Of a stretch of DNA of 64,000 nt, positions 21,366-30,220 are shown one piece after another. The DNA is from Betaproteobacteria bacterium. Lineage in GTDB: Bacteria > Pseudomonadota > Gammaproteobacteria > Burkholderiales > Casimicrobiaceae. The DNA lies in NCBI GenBank assembly GCA_016704895.1, contig JADIZG010000002.1, forward strand, positions 93,490 to 157,489, written 5' to 3'. The notes under the pieces are model-generated. The model saw only the letters and a list, made by a program, of their open reading frames with translations, made no database searches and was not told the origin of the DNA. Each line of letters opens with the position of its first letter. Position 1 is the first letter of the stretch. Position numbers and translations under genes: made by a program.

Positions 21366-23288
21366 TCATCCCGGGTAATCCATCTCAAGGCGCTGCTGGA
21401 TCGCGCGAACCTGCCTCAACGCCTCCTTCAGGATGCGCCGGTCGAGCGCGGACAGATCGGAGAGCGGCACGACGTTCGCCGCCCCCGACGCCGTGATGTC
21501 GCCCGACGCGCGCCGGTGCTGCGTGCGCAGCCGCAGGAGCTGCACGTGCTCGAACGCGGCGACCCAGCTGCGGATCTCGTCGGCGGGAACGCCCTTGCGG
21601 ACCCCGGCGGCCTCGAGCCGGTCGACGGTGTTCGTCGCGGTCACGCCGCACGCGAGCGCGAAGATGCGCGCGGCGTCGACGAACGGCACGCTGCCGCTCA
21701 TCTTGAGGTCGATGCCCTCGACGCCGGCGGCGTCCTCCTGCCCCGACAGCTCGCCGAACCAGTTGAGCGGCGGCCGGTTGGTGAGCGCGTTGTCGCTCAT
21801 CTGCTTCAGGAAGCGCGGGTTGCCCTGCGCGCGCGCGGCGATGTCCGCGCGGAGCTGAACGGCGAGCCCCTCCTCGCCCCACAGCGAGCGGAAGTCGAAG
21901 AAGATCGCGCTGGCGAGCAGGCTCTGCGGATCGCCGCGGTCGATCCACTGCCAGAAGGCGACCCGCCACTCGTCGAGCGACAGGCACCAGCGCGGGTTCA
22001 TCGCCATCACGCCGCCCTTGCACAGCGGGTAGCCGCAGCGGTCGAGCGCCTCGTTGACCTCTCGCGCGAACGGCTCCAGGCGCTCGCGGATCGTCTCCGG
22101 AGGAAGCGCCTCGTCGTTCGGCACGAAGATGAGGCCGTTGTCCTGGTCGGTCGCGATCGTCTGCTCGCTGCGGCCCTCGGAACCCATCCCGAGCCAGCAC
22201 AGCGCGAGCCCCGACAGGTCGTGCTTCGGCGCGACGAGGTCGAGGATGCGCGAGGCGAGCTGGTCGTTGAGGCTCGCGATCATGCGCGTGAGCTGGCCGC
22301 TCGCCACGCCCTGCGCGACCAGCGCGTGCGAGAGCGCGCGGACGTCGGCCGCGCTCTGGACGAGCGAGCCCAGGTCCGCCGCGCGCCGGATCGCGCTCGA
22401 CAGCTCGCGCACCGACAGGCGCTGCAGCCCGAACAGGTCGCGCTCCGACACGACGCCCGCGACCTGCCCCTCGGCACTGGTGACGACCACGTGACGGATG
22501 CCGTGGCGCGCCATCAGCAGCGCGGCGTCGCCCGCGGTCGATTCGCCGTGGAGCGTCAGCGCCGGCGAGCTCATCACGCTCGAGATCGGCGCGGAAAGCG
22601 GCACGGCGGGCAGGACGATCCGGCCGATCACGTCCTGCCGCGTGAAGATGCCCACGGGCTTCGATTCGCCGTCGACGACCGGCAGCGAGCCGATGCGCAG
22701 CTCCTCCATTCGCTTCAGCGCGTCGCCGATCGGCGTCTCCGGGGCGACGGTGACCGGCGCGTTGCGCGTGATCGCATTGAGCGGCGTGGACAGTCCGCGC
22801 TGCTCGGTGACCGTCGCCGCGTATTCGGCCTGGATCTTCGCGCGCGACAGGTCGAGCAGGTGCGCGAGCCTGCGCGTGCAGAAATCCTGGAACACCGCCG
22901 AGCCGGCGATCAGCTGGTCGAACACCGAGGCGGGGAAAACGAGGCAGAACACGTCGCCGCCCGCGCGATAGTGACTGGTCACTCCGCGCCCCGCCAGCAG
23001 CGCGCCGAGCGGAAACATCTCGCCTGCGCCGAGTTCCCAAGCCGCGCGCAGCGTGCCGTCGGGCGACGCGCGTTCGCCGCGAACGGCACCCTGCTTGATC
23101 ACGTAGCAGTGGTCGGGGCGCGTGTCGGACGGCGTGAGGATCGCCTCGCCGGGAGCGAAGTAGCGGATCCTCGACGCGCGCACGACGCGCTCGACGTCGA
23201 TGGCCGTCATTCCCGAGAACGGCGCATGGGGAACGAGCGCCTGCTTCAATCCCGAGACGACCGTCGGGGCCGGCGACGACTTGGACAT
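21366..23288 (-). CDS. cNMP-binding/CBS-domain protein with DUF294 nucleotidyltransferase domain
   Basis: 640-residue soluble protein of the DUF294 type. Domain order: cyclic-nucleotide-binding-like domain (about residues 25-140: IRYFAPGEAILTPSD, HCYVIKQGAVRG), a CBS pair (about 160-285: LRIGSLPVVDGESKPVGIFTRQD cut here at its core, GIRHVVVTSAEGQVAGVVSERD likewise), then a putative nucleotidyltransferase with the signature GSEGRSEQTIATDQDNG (Gly-Ser and DxD), and a C-terminal substrate domain. Such proteins are thought to be PII-uridylyltransferase-like regulators, often paired with a DnaQ-like exonuclease and acetate-type symporters. The substrate is unknown. Start: ATG at 23288 with GGAGAG six bases upstream. 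The exonuclease is the next gene. Confidence 0.88.
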   Translation of the reverse strand: MSKSSPAPTVVSGLKQALVPHAPFSGMTAIDVERVVRASRIRYFAPGEAILTPSDTRPDHCYVIKQGAVRGERASPDGTLRAAWELGAGEMFPLGALLAGRGVTSHYRAGGDVFCLVFPASVFDQLIAGSAVFQDFCTRRLAHLLDLSRAKIQAEYAATVTEQRGLSTPLNAITRNAPVTVAPETPIGDALKRMEELRIGSLPVVDGESKPVGIFTRQDVIGRIVLPAVPLSAPISSVMSSPALTLHGESTAGDAALLMARHGIRHVVVTSAEGQVAGVVSERDLFGLQRLSVRELSSAIRRAADLGSLVQSAADVRALSHALVAQGVASGQLTRMIASLNDQLASRILDLVAPKHDLSGLALCWLGMGSEGRSEQTIATDQDNGLIFVPNDEALPPETIRERLEPFAREVNEALDRCGYPLCKGGVMAMNPRWCLSLDEWRVAFWQWIDRGDPQSLLASAIFFDFRSLWGEEGLAVQLRADIAARAQGNPRFLKQMSDNALTNRPPLNWFGELSGQEDAAGVEGIDLKMSGSVPFVDAARIFALACGVTATNTVDRLEAAGVRKGVPADEIRSWVAAFEHVQLLRLRTQHRRASGDITASGAANVVPLSDLSALDRRILKEALRQVRAIQQRLEMDYPG

Positions 23289-23329
23289 CGACCACTCTCC
23301 GCTCGCGGTTATTGGGGCCATTATTCCGA

Positions 23330-23490
23330 CGATGAATCGACGGAACTATGACCGGGGTCAACGGTCACAATCAACAGACGGAAACGTCTCCCGCTTCCCT
23401 CCCTGAGCGGGTGCTCGCCGCGGTCGGCAAGCCGCGGCGGGCGTTCCAAGGCCCCGCGTCACTCCCCTTGACTGCGGGGCCTTTTCTTTT
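23330..23490 (+). ncRNA. Possible small RNA ending at an orphan terminator
   Basis: The 217-base gap between the divergent DUF294 gene start and the engB stop has no plus-strand gene, yet carries a strong plus-strand terminator (23448-23490). Upstream are other stems, for example ccgcgg-tcggcaag-ccgcgg (about 23419-23438) and gggtcaacggtcac-type arms. A transcript of roughly 100-160 bases would fit. No promoter with both boxes is convincing, and I cannot match it to a known RNA family (no SRP, 6S or tmRNA signatures seen). Confidence 0.3.
23448..23490 (+). terminator. Rho-independent terminator on the plus strand
   Basis: Stem aaggccccgc (23448-23457) pairs perfectly with gcggggcctt (23474-23483), loop of 16 bases, followed by ttttcttttt. 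The T-tract is on the plus-strand side only, so it is oriented for plus-strand transcripts although both neighbouring genes are on the minus strand. Confidence 0.8.
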
Positions 23491-23505
23491 TCCGCGCCCG
23501 CTGCG

Positions 23506-24084
23506 TCATGCGGCGAGCCACCCGGCCAGGATCGCGTCGGCCTCCATGAGGCCAGTCCGCGCCGTCGCCGAGAACGGAACGACGGTCACGTACGCCGCCT
23601 GCTCGCGGTAGCGTTCCGCAAGCTGCCCGCGGATCGCAGCCGACGCGCGCGCAGATTCGGTTCGTGTGAGCTTGTCGGATTTCGTCGCCAGCACCATCAC
23701 CGGCCGGCCGGACGGAAGGAATCCGTCGAGCATGGCCAGGTCGAGCGGCTTCAGGCCGTGCCGGGCATCGACGACCAGCACCAGCGCGACGAGCGTCGAC
23801 CTGGTCGCGACGTAGGTTGCGAGCACGTCCTGCCAGACGCGCTTGACCGCCTTCGGTACCGCGGCATAGCCGTAGCCCGGCAGGTCCGCGACGATCGCGC
23901 CGGACGGCAGCCCGAACATCACGATCTGCTGCGTGCGTCCCGGGGTGCGGCTCGCGAACGCGAGTCGATTCCGTCCGGCCAGCGCGTTGATCGCGCTGGA
24001 CTTCCCGGCGTTCGACCGTCCGGCGAACGCGACTTCCGGCGGCCCGGGCGGCGGCAACTGGTCGAGCGCGGCCGCGGCGATCAT
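23506..24084 (-). CDS. engB: Ribosome biogenesis GTP-binding protein EngB (YihA/YsxC)
   Basis: Essential GTPase acting in assembly of the large ribosomal subunit. G motifs are clear: G1 GRSNAGKSS, G2 TPGRTQ, G3 DLPGYG, G4 ATKSDKL (TKxD), G5 FSATARTG. From the ATG at 24084 the protein has 192 residues, about 15-20 shorter at the N-terminus than relatives, which begin with an LFRNAKF-like peptide; the sequence SLLGAEF just upstream in frame matches that peptide, so the true start is probably further upstream, but no ATG, GTG or TTG lies there in frame (an ATT does). Divergent from cytochrome c4, a common neighbour in Betaproteobacteria. Confidence 0.92.
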   Translation of the reverse strand: MIAAAALDQLPPPGPPEVAFAGRSNAGKSSAINALAGRNRLAFASRTPGRTQQIVMFGLPSGAIVADLPGYGYAAVPKAVKRVWQDVLATYVATRSTLVALVLVVDARHGLKPLDLAMLDGFLPSGRPVMVLATKSDKLTRTESARASAAIRGQLAERYREQAAYVTVVPFSATARTGLMEADAILAGWLAA

Positions 24085-24141
24085 GAACTCGGCGCCCAGC
24101 AGCGACCGGGGGTCGGTCCCTCCCGGCCCGGTCTTCTCGGA

Positions 24142-24147
24142 TACAAT
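24142..24147 (+). promoter_or_regulatory. Candidate -10 box for cytochrome c4
   Basis: TACAAT (five of six to consensus) in the short A+T-rich island between engB and the cytochrome gene, giving a leader of about 84 bases. No good -35 at the standard spacing. Confidence 0.25.
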
Positions 24148-24237
24148 ATCGCGTTTATTCAAGCTGAAGTCCCGCCCGACCCGGCCCGCGTCCCCCCGGA
24201 CCGCGCGCCGACGTCGAGCCCGAAGAGGAGTCCGGAA

Positions 24238-24870
24238 ATGAAACGCACGCTGCTCCTGGCCGCCGCGGTCGGTCTGTCGGCGCTTGCCAACACACAGGCG
24301 CCGACCAAACCCGATCCCGCGAAGGCGAAAGAGATCGTCAACCAGATATGCGCAGCGTGTCACGGCGCGGACGGCGCGAGCCCGACGTCCGCGAATCCTT
24401 CGCTCGCTGGAATGCCGGCCGACTATATCACCACGCAACTCGCGCACTTCAAGGCCGGCATCCGGCAGAACGCGATCATGCAGGGCATGTCGTCGACGCT
24501 GTCCGACGCCGACATGGTGTCGCTCGGCGCCTATTTCGCCGGCCAGAAGCCCAAGCTGCTGGAGGCGAAGGACGCGTCGCTCGCCCGCGAGGGGCAGCGG
24601 CTGTGGCGCGCCGGCGATGCGGCGAACGGCGTGCCGGCCTGCAGCGCGTGCCACGGGCCGACCGGCGCGGGCCTCCCGAGGAACTATCCGCGGCTCTCCG
24701 GCCAGTGGTCGGACTACACGCTCGCGCAGCTGAAGGCGTTCAAGTCCGGCGAGCGCGGCATGGACAAGGGCGGCAAGGACGTGAACGGCCAGATCATGGT
24801 CGGCGTCGTGCGCGGCATGTCCGAAGCGCAGATGAAGGCGCTGGCCGACTACGCGCAAGGGCTCAGGTAG
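24238..24870 (+). CDS. Cytochrome c4 (dihaem c-type cytochrome)
   Basis: Periplasmic or membrane-associated electron carrier, typically between the bc1 complex and cytochrome cbb3 oxidase. 210 residues: signal peptide (MKRTLLLAAAVGLSALANTQA), then two tandem c-type domains with haem motifs CAACH and CSACH. Each domain also has its distal methionine segment: QGMSSTLSDADMVSLGAYFAGQ in domain 1 (M after QG) and VGVVRGMSEAQMKALADYAQG in domain 2. The ATG at 24238 has GAGGAG eight bases upstream. The ResB/CcsA maturation genes that often follow in related genomes are absent here. Confidence 0.94.
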   Translation: MKRTLLLAAAVGLSALANTQAPTKPDPAKAKEIVNQICAACHGADGASPTSANPSLAGMPADYITTQLAHFKAGIRQNAIMQGMSSTLSDADMVSLGAYFAGQKPKLLEAKDASLAREGQRLWRAGDAANGVPACSACHGPTGAGLPRNYPRLSGQWSDYTLAQLKAFKSGERGMDKGGKDVNGQIMVGVVRGMSEAQMKALADYAQGLR

Positions 24871-24966
24871 CCCGCGCCCTCGCGGGCAGGGTCCGACGGG
24901 CGGCCGGGGCGACCTTGCCGCCCGCATCGTTTCCGGGCGCCGACGACGGCATCGACAGTTCCCTCG

Positions 24967-25800
24967 ATGGAAGCGCGCCTGACCTCGGTCGTCGTCTACC
25001 CGTTCAAGGGGGCGGCCGGCATCGCCGTCGACGCTGCGGAGATCCGCATCACCGGACTGGCGACGGGCGGGGTCGCCGACCGCGAATGGATGGCGGTCGA
25101 CCGCGACGGCCGGTTCGTCTCGCAGCGCGAGTTCCCGCGGCTGGCGCTCGTGCATCCGACGATCGAGGACGGGCGCCTGGTGCTCTCGACGCAGGGTCTC
25201 GCGCCGCTCGCGCTCGCGGCGGACGCGCCTGCGCCTGCGCGCGAGGTCACGGTCTGGAACTCGCAGGTGCGCGGCTTCGATGCCGGCGACGAAGCGGCGC
25301 GCTGGCTCTCGTCGGCGATCGCGAGCGACGTGCGGATCGTGCGCTTCGACCCCGCGCTCCCGCGCTTCAGCAGCCGCGACTACGCCGGCGACTCGGGTGC
25401 GCAGGTGCGGTTCGCCGACGCCTACCCGGTCCTGGTGATCGGGCAGGCATCGCTCGACCACCTGAACGAACGACTCGCCGCGCGCGGCAGCCCGCCGGTC
25501 GAGATGAACCGCTTCCGCCCCAACCTCGTGTTCGACGGCCTCGAGCCGCACGACGAGGACGCGCTCGCGTCGATCGAGATCGACGGCATAGTGCTGAAGC
25601 CGGTGAAACCGTGCACCCGCTGCCAGGTCACGACGATCGACCAGGCGAGCGCGAACACCGGCCTCGAGCCGCTGCGCACGCTCTCGACCTACCGGCGCGA
25701 CGACCGGCTCGCCGGCATCACGTTCGGCATGAACGCGATCGTGATCGCCGGGGCCGGGCGCAGGATCGCGGTCGGTTCGACCGCGTCCTGCGGGGGGGGC
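24967..25800 (+). CDS. MOSC domain protein (YcbX type), 3' end blurred by repeat
   Basis: MOSC N-terminal beta-barrel plus MOSC core, a family linked to molybdenum-cofactor-dependent detoxification of N-hydroxylated compounds. Family features: LTSVVVYPFKGAAGI at the start, GVADREWMAVDRDGRFVSQRE, the core NRFRPNLVFDGLEPHDED, the conserved cysteine motif KPCTRCQVTTID, and FGMNAIVIAGAGRRIAVG near the end. Relatives stop within about 10 residues of that last motif. Here the frame runs through 8 G at 25792-25799 into the repeat and then remains open for long in antisense to the protease, so the real stop is not identifiable; a TAG at 25883 is in frame after a one-base change. The end given is the last sensible coding position. 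No 2Fe-2S domain is attached. Confidence 0.8.
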
Positions 25801-25877
25801 CGCGGGCCGGCCCGGGGGCGGGGCCCCGGGCCCCGGGGGCCCCGGGGGAGGCGCGCTTGCGCGCCTCGGGGGGATCA
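25793..25877 (-). repeat. G+C-rich hairpin repeat downstream of the serine protease
   Basis: On the minus strand, six bases after the protease stop, GATCCCCCCGAGGCGCGC-AA-GCGCGCCTCCCCC forms a 9-bp perfect stem with a two-base loop. It is the same element as after pilM and aroB, but the usual A:C mismatch in the stem is a G:C pair here. It continues into ggggcccc-rich sequence that obliterates the end of the convergent MOSC gene. Confidence 0.65.
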
Positions 25878-25881
25878 CACC

Positions 25882-27809
25882 CTAGCTCCCGACCGGCGAA
25901 CACATCACCGGGTAGAGCGGACCGGGTCCGTAGCCCTCGGGAATCCAGCCGGCCTTGGTCGACAGCTCGTTTGCGACCGTCTGCTCGGTCGTGTAGCGAT
26001 GGTTGATCTCGAACGTGTTCAGGAAGCGGTAGATCGGCTTCGTTCCCGCCGGGCAGGCGCCCGTGACCGCATTCGGGAGCGCGACGTAGTAGATCGCCGG
26101 GCTTTCGAAATACCAGTCGGTCGCGTAGTCGACCGCGACACGCGCGCATTCCGCCGGGTCCGCGGTGAAGAAGTGCGAATCGCCGAACGCCGGCTTGCGG
26201 TAGAAGCGGCAGACGGGGTTCCGGCCCGCGCCCGGCGAGTCGTACGCGAGGAAACGGAAGCCGGTGCGCTCCCAGCCGACGATCTGACCCGAGTCGAGGG
26301 CCGCGATCTCGTTCGGGTCGATCGTCATGAAATAGTGGTCGAGGCTCGCGTGGTAGTACTCGACCGACACGACGAGCCCCGGCACCTGGCTGCCCGGCGT
26401 CAGGTACTGGCGCACGAGCGGCAGCATCGAGCCGAACTGCGAGAAGTAGTCGGAGCCGGTCGGGTTGCTGCACAGCGCGTCGCCGCCGAGCAGGCCGCCG
26501 CGCAGCTCGTAGCCCGAGCCGTTGTAGACGACCAGCCCGCCGCCGCTCGAGCCCGCCTCGGTCGTGCCGTAGAAGTTCCAGACGACGCGCGTGAAGAGCC
26601 CGGCGCCGCCCGCCGCCGACGCGAAGTCGACCGGCACGTTTCCGTACGTCGTGCCGTAGCTCCACTTCTTGAGGTCGCCGCTCGGGTGGTGGAAGCTCTC
26701 CACGCCGATGCCGCTGCCGACCGTCGCCGCGTTCCATCCGCTGAAGTACACGCCGGCCGGCGGCATGGTGTTGAGACGCAGCAGCGCCCAATCCCAGTCC
26801 TGGCTGCGGCCGAGCAGCGCGGCACCGCCGGTCTGGACGACGTAGTTGCCTGCCGTCGTGGGGCTGCCGCACGCCGTCGCGTCGAAGAACCACCAGACGT
26901 TCAGCGTGAACGCCTCGTACGCGGTCTCGAAGCAGTGGTTCGCGCCGTAGAGGTAAGGCGTGAACGAGCCGGGCTCGTCGTAGATCATCGTGCCGGTGCA
27001 GCGCGCGGTGCCGCCCGACGGTACCGTGAACACGAGCTTGCCAGTCGCCGCCGCCTGGTTCAGCGTCAACGCATCCTGCGGGTCGACGCACTTGACGTTG
27101 ATGTTGCACGAATCCGATTTGCCGATGTCCTGCAGGAGCTTGAGCTCCTCGCGGGCCGACGCGTTGGCGCTCGCGACCAGGTGCGACAGCCGCGCGAGCT
27201 CGAGCGTCACGCCGGCGAGCGGCGCGCCCGCCTTCGCCTCGATTTCGATCGTGACGCGCTCGCCGTCGATCACCGGCGACCAGTACTCGCCGAATCGCGC
27301 GGTGGCCTGCGCGATCGTCGCGGCCGTCACCGCCTCGATCGCACCGGCCGCGGAGCCCGCCGCGAACCGGACCGAGAGGCCCGGCGTCGCCTGCGCGAGG
27401 CGCACCGCGACGCGCATGCTCGCGGCGCTCGCGAGGCGACCTCGACACGCGCCACGCGGTCGCCACCCTCGAGCGTGGTCCACGCGAGCTTCGAGAGGTC
27501 GATGCGCCTGTCCGTTGCCGCGACGTCGCGGCCGAAGCCGATGAACTGGGGACGCCCGGGCGCCGCGTAGGCGGAACCGGCGTTGCGATTGAGCTCGACC
27601 AGCTTCGCGCGCTCCGCCGACGTCGGCGTCGCGAGCTCGACGCGACGCGACGTCGCGGCGCTCTCGACGCGCAGGCGCACGGAAACCGCCGTCTTGGGCG
27701 CGCTCGCGGGCCGGTATTCGGCTCCGCCCACGCGCGTGACCGGTTCAGCCGCGTGTCCGGGAGCCGCAAGCATCGCCGCGAGCGCGGCGACTACGAATCG
27801 CATCGTCAT
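25882..27809 (-). pseudogene. Secreted trypsin-like serine protease with C-terminal DUF5648-like domain, frameshifted
   Basis: Exported S1-type protease. The first part reads from the ATG at 27809 (GGAGG eight bases upstream): signal peptide MTMRFVVAALAAMLAAPGHA, then a propeptide-like domain ending VARVEVAS. The second part, in another frame from about 27430, continues with SMRVAVRLAQATPGL and contains the protease: GANHCFET (catalytic His), DWDWALLRL (Asp) and AGSSGGGLV (Ser), with paired cysteines typical of lysyl endopeptidase-like enzymes (CNINVKC). The last ~140 residues (EYYHASLDHYFMTIDPNE, HFFTADPAECARV, YRFLNTFEINHRYTTEQ) are a repeated YHxxxxHYF(M/F)T motif, as in DUF5648. One missing base near 27430-27436 breaks the frame; restored length is 642 residues. 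Error or recent mutation cannot be told apart. Confidence 0.8.
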
Positions 27810-27882
27810 CCGATTGCCTCCGAAAGATTCCCGCGCGCCGCGTTCCGCGACGTCGCGTTGCAGCACTAACGCACGAGCCCCG

Positions 27883-28761
27883 TCATCCGCCGACTGCCCC
27901 CGCGTCCGAATCGGACGCGAGGCATTCGGCGAGCGAGGTTCGCCAGTCGGGCAGCGCGAACCCGAACGTCCTTTCGAATCGCGCGGTGCCGAGCACGCCG
28001 TACGCGGGCCGATGTGCCGGCGTCGGGTACTCCGCGGTCGTGATCGGCACCACCCGCACCGACGCGACGTCGGCGAGGATCGCCCGGGCGAAACCGTACC
28101 ATGTCGTCGAGCCGGTGGCACTCATGTGATAGAGGCCGCTGCGTTCGGCGAGCCAGGGAAGCCCGCGCGAGGCGATGCGCGCGGTGGCGCGCGCGAGTTC
28201 GCGGGACCAGTTCGGCGTCCCCGTCTGGTCGTCGACCACGCGGATCTCCGGACGCTCGCGCGCGAGCCGCTGCATCGTCAGCAGGAAGTTCCTGCCGCGC
28301 CGACCGTAGACCCAGCTCGTCCGGAACACCAGCGCGTGCGCGCCGCTCGCCGCGACCGCACGCTCGCCCGCGAGCTTCGATCGGCCGTAGGACGAAAGCG
28401 GACGCACGGGCGCGTCCTCGTCGTAGGGCGCGTTCGCGCTGCCGTCGAACACGTAGTCGGTCGAATAGTGGATCAGCACCGCGCCGGCGCGCTTCGCCTC
28501 TTCGGCCAGCACGCCCGGCGCGACGCCGTTGACGGCCTCCGCGAGCGCGATCTCCCGCTCGGCCAGGTCGACGGCCGTGTAGGCGCCCGCGTTCACGATC
28601 AGCGCCGGCTTCGCTCGGCGCACCGTCGCGACGATCGCCGACGCATCGGCGAGGTCGAGTTGCGAGCGGTCGACGCCGACGACCTCGCCCAGCGGCGCGA
28701 GGGCGCGGACGAGCTCGTGGCCCAGCTGCCCGGCCGCGCCGGTCACGAGGATCGCGGCCAT
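27883..28761 (-). CDS. rfbD: dTDP-4-dehydrorhamnose reductase
   Basis: Last step of dTDP-L-rhamnose synthesis, NAD(P)H reduction of dTDP-4-dehydro-6-deoxy-L-mannose. 292 residues, extended SDR fold: GAAGQLGHEL nucleotide motif at residues 8-17, YSTDYVFDG, the catalytic Y-x3-K in SSYGRSKLAGE, then FRTSWVYG and the substrate segment YHMSATGSTTWYGFARAI. It starts four bases after the rfbC stop. The operon order is rfbB-rfbA-rfbC-rfbD. Confidence 0.95.
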   Translation of the reverse strand: MAAILVTGAAGQLGHELVRALAPLGEVVGVDRSQLDLADASAIVATVRRAKPALIVNAGAYTAVDLAEREIALAEAVNGVAPGVLAEEAKRAGAVLIHYSTDYVFDGSANAPYDEDAPVRPLSSYGRSKLAGERAVAASGAHALVFRTSWVYGRRGRNFLLTMQRLARERPEIRVVDDQTGTPNWSRELARATARIASRGLPWLAERSGLYHMSATGSTTWYGFARAILADVASVRVVPITTAEYPTPAHRPAYGVLGTARFERTFGFALPDWRTSLAECLASDSDAGAVGG

Positions 28762-28765
28762 GCGG

Positions 28766-29308
28766 TCAGTCGTAGAGCTCGGCCGTCGCGAGCGGCGTCC
28801 CGGCCGCGTCCTTCGCGGCGACCAGCGGAGCGCCGTCGACGGGCCAGGCGATGCCGAGCGCGGGATCGCTCCACAGCAGCGTGCGCTCGTGCTCCTGGTG
28901 CCAGTAGTCCGTGGTCTTGTAGAGGAAATCCGCCGACTCGGAGGTCACGCAGAAGCCGTGCGCGAAGCCCGGCGGCACCCACAGCATCTTCCTGTTCTCC
29001 GCCGACAGCGTGATCGCCACGTGACGACCGAACGTGGGCGAGCCGCGGCGCAGGTCGACCGCGACGTCGAACACCTCGCCCGCGACGACGCGCACGAGCT
29101 TCCCCTGCGGATGGCGGATCTGGTAGTGGAGGCCGCGCAGCACGCCGCGCGCCGAGCGCGAGTGGTTGTCCTGCACGAAGTCGGCGTCGAGGCCCGCCTC
29201 GCGAAGCGCGCTCCGGTTCCAGCTCTCGAAGAAGAATCCACGCTGGTCGCCGAACACGCGCGGCTCGACGACGAGCACGTCGGGGATCGCGGTGGGGACG
29301 ACGCGCAT
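28766..29308 (-). CDS. rfbC: dTDP-4-dehydrorhamnose 3,5-epimerase
   Basis: Double epimerase in dTDP-L-rhamnose synthesis. 180 residues in a cupin barrel: DVLVVEPRVFGDQRGFFFESW, then FVQDNHSRSARGVLRGLHYQ with the catalytic histidine, EVFDVAVDLRRGSPTFG, and WVPPGFAHGFCVTSE with YKTTDYW (catalytic tyrosine). The ATG at 29308 (MRVVPTAIPD) fits relatives; a longer frame upstream overlaps rfbA. RfbC and rfbD are four bases apart, 16 from rfbA. Confidence 0.95.
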   Translation of the reverse strand: MRVVPTAIPDVLVVEPRVFGDQRGFFFESWNRSALREAGLDADFVQDNHSRSARGVLRGLHYQIRHPQGKLVRVVAGEVFDVAVDLRRGSPTFGRHVAITLSAENRKMLWVPPGFAHGFCVTSESADFLYKTTDYWHQEHERTLLWSDPALGIAWPVDGAPLVAAKDAAGTPLATAELYD

Positions 29309-29324
29309 CGACGGCAGGGTCGCG

Positions 29325-30207
29325 CTACCGGAGCGACGGCTCGCGCAGCAGGCCCAGCAGGTAGCGGCCGTAGCCGTTCTTCGCGAGCGCCTGGCCGAGC
29401 GCCTCGAGGCGCGCATCGTCGATCCACTTGAGTCGCCAGGCGATCTCTTCGGGGCAGGCGATCTTGAGGCCCTGCCGCCGCTCGATCGTCTCGATGTACT
29501 GGGAGGCCTCGAGCAGCGACTCGTGCGTGCCGGTGTCGAGCCACGCCATGCCGCGGCCCATCAGCTCGCAGGAGAGCTCGCCCCACTCGAGATACCGGCG
29601 GTTGACGTCGGTGATCTCGTACTCGCCGCGCGCGGAGGGCTCGAGGTCGCGCGCGACGTCGAGCACGCGGTTGTCGTAGAAATACAGCCCGGTCACCGCG
29701 TAGCGCGACTTCGGGACCTTCGGCTTCTCCTCGAGGCTCACGACGCGCCCCGCCGCGTCGAACTCCACCACGCCGTAGCGCTCGGGGTCGGCCACCGGGT
29801 ACGCGAACACCGTCGCCCCGCGCGCCTGCGCGTTCGCGCGCTCGAGCTGCACGTGCAGGTCGTGGCCGTAGAAGATGTTGTCGCCGAGCACGAGCGTCGC
29901 CGCGTCGCGGCCGACGAAGTCGCGCCCGATGACGAACGCCTGCGCGAGCCCGTCCGGCGACGGCTGCACGGCGTAGGAGAGCGACAGGCCCCAGCGCGAC
30001 CCGTCGCCCAGCAGCTGAGCGAAGCGCGGCGTGTCCTCGGGCGTCGAGATCAGCAGGATCTCGCGGATGCCGCCGAGCATCAGCGTCGACAGCGGGTAGT
30101 AGATCATCGGCTTGTCGTAGACCGGCAGCAGCTGCTTGCTGACGACCTGCGTCACCGGGTAGAGCCGGGTGCCCGAGCCTCCGGCGAGGATGATGCTTGC
30201 GCGCCAT
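29325..30207 (-). CDS. rfbA: Glucose-1-phosphate thymidylyltransferase, apparent two-base deletion at codon 5
   Basis: Makes dTDP-glucose from glucose-1-phosphate and dTTP, the entry to dTDP-rhamnose. Motifs: ILAGGSGTRLYP (nucleotide loop), VSKQLLPVYDKPMIYYPLS, QPSPDGLAQAF, LGDNIFYGHDL, VEFDAAG...VSLEEKPK, GLYFYD, AWLDTGTHESLLEAS. The expected start, ATG at 30207 (MARK...), is preceded by a ggggaa ribosome site 13 bases after the rfbB stop. After codon 4 (aag) the sequence goes straight to catcatc where GG-plus-C (glycine) is expected, so ATG and the main frame are out of register by two missing bases at about 30195. Otherwise the frame would need a start inside rfbB. Restored length 294 residues. 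Most likely a sequencing error. Confidence 0.88.
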
Positions 30208-30220
30208 CGCGTTTCCCCGG

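Noticed and set aside
24967..27570. An 867-residue MOSC fusion
   Set aside because: After the MOSC end the frame runs antisense to the protease and has no domain; only the first 280 residues are family sequence.
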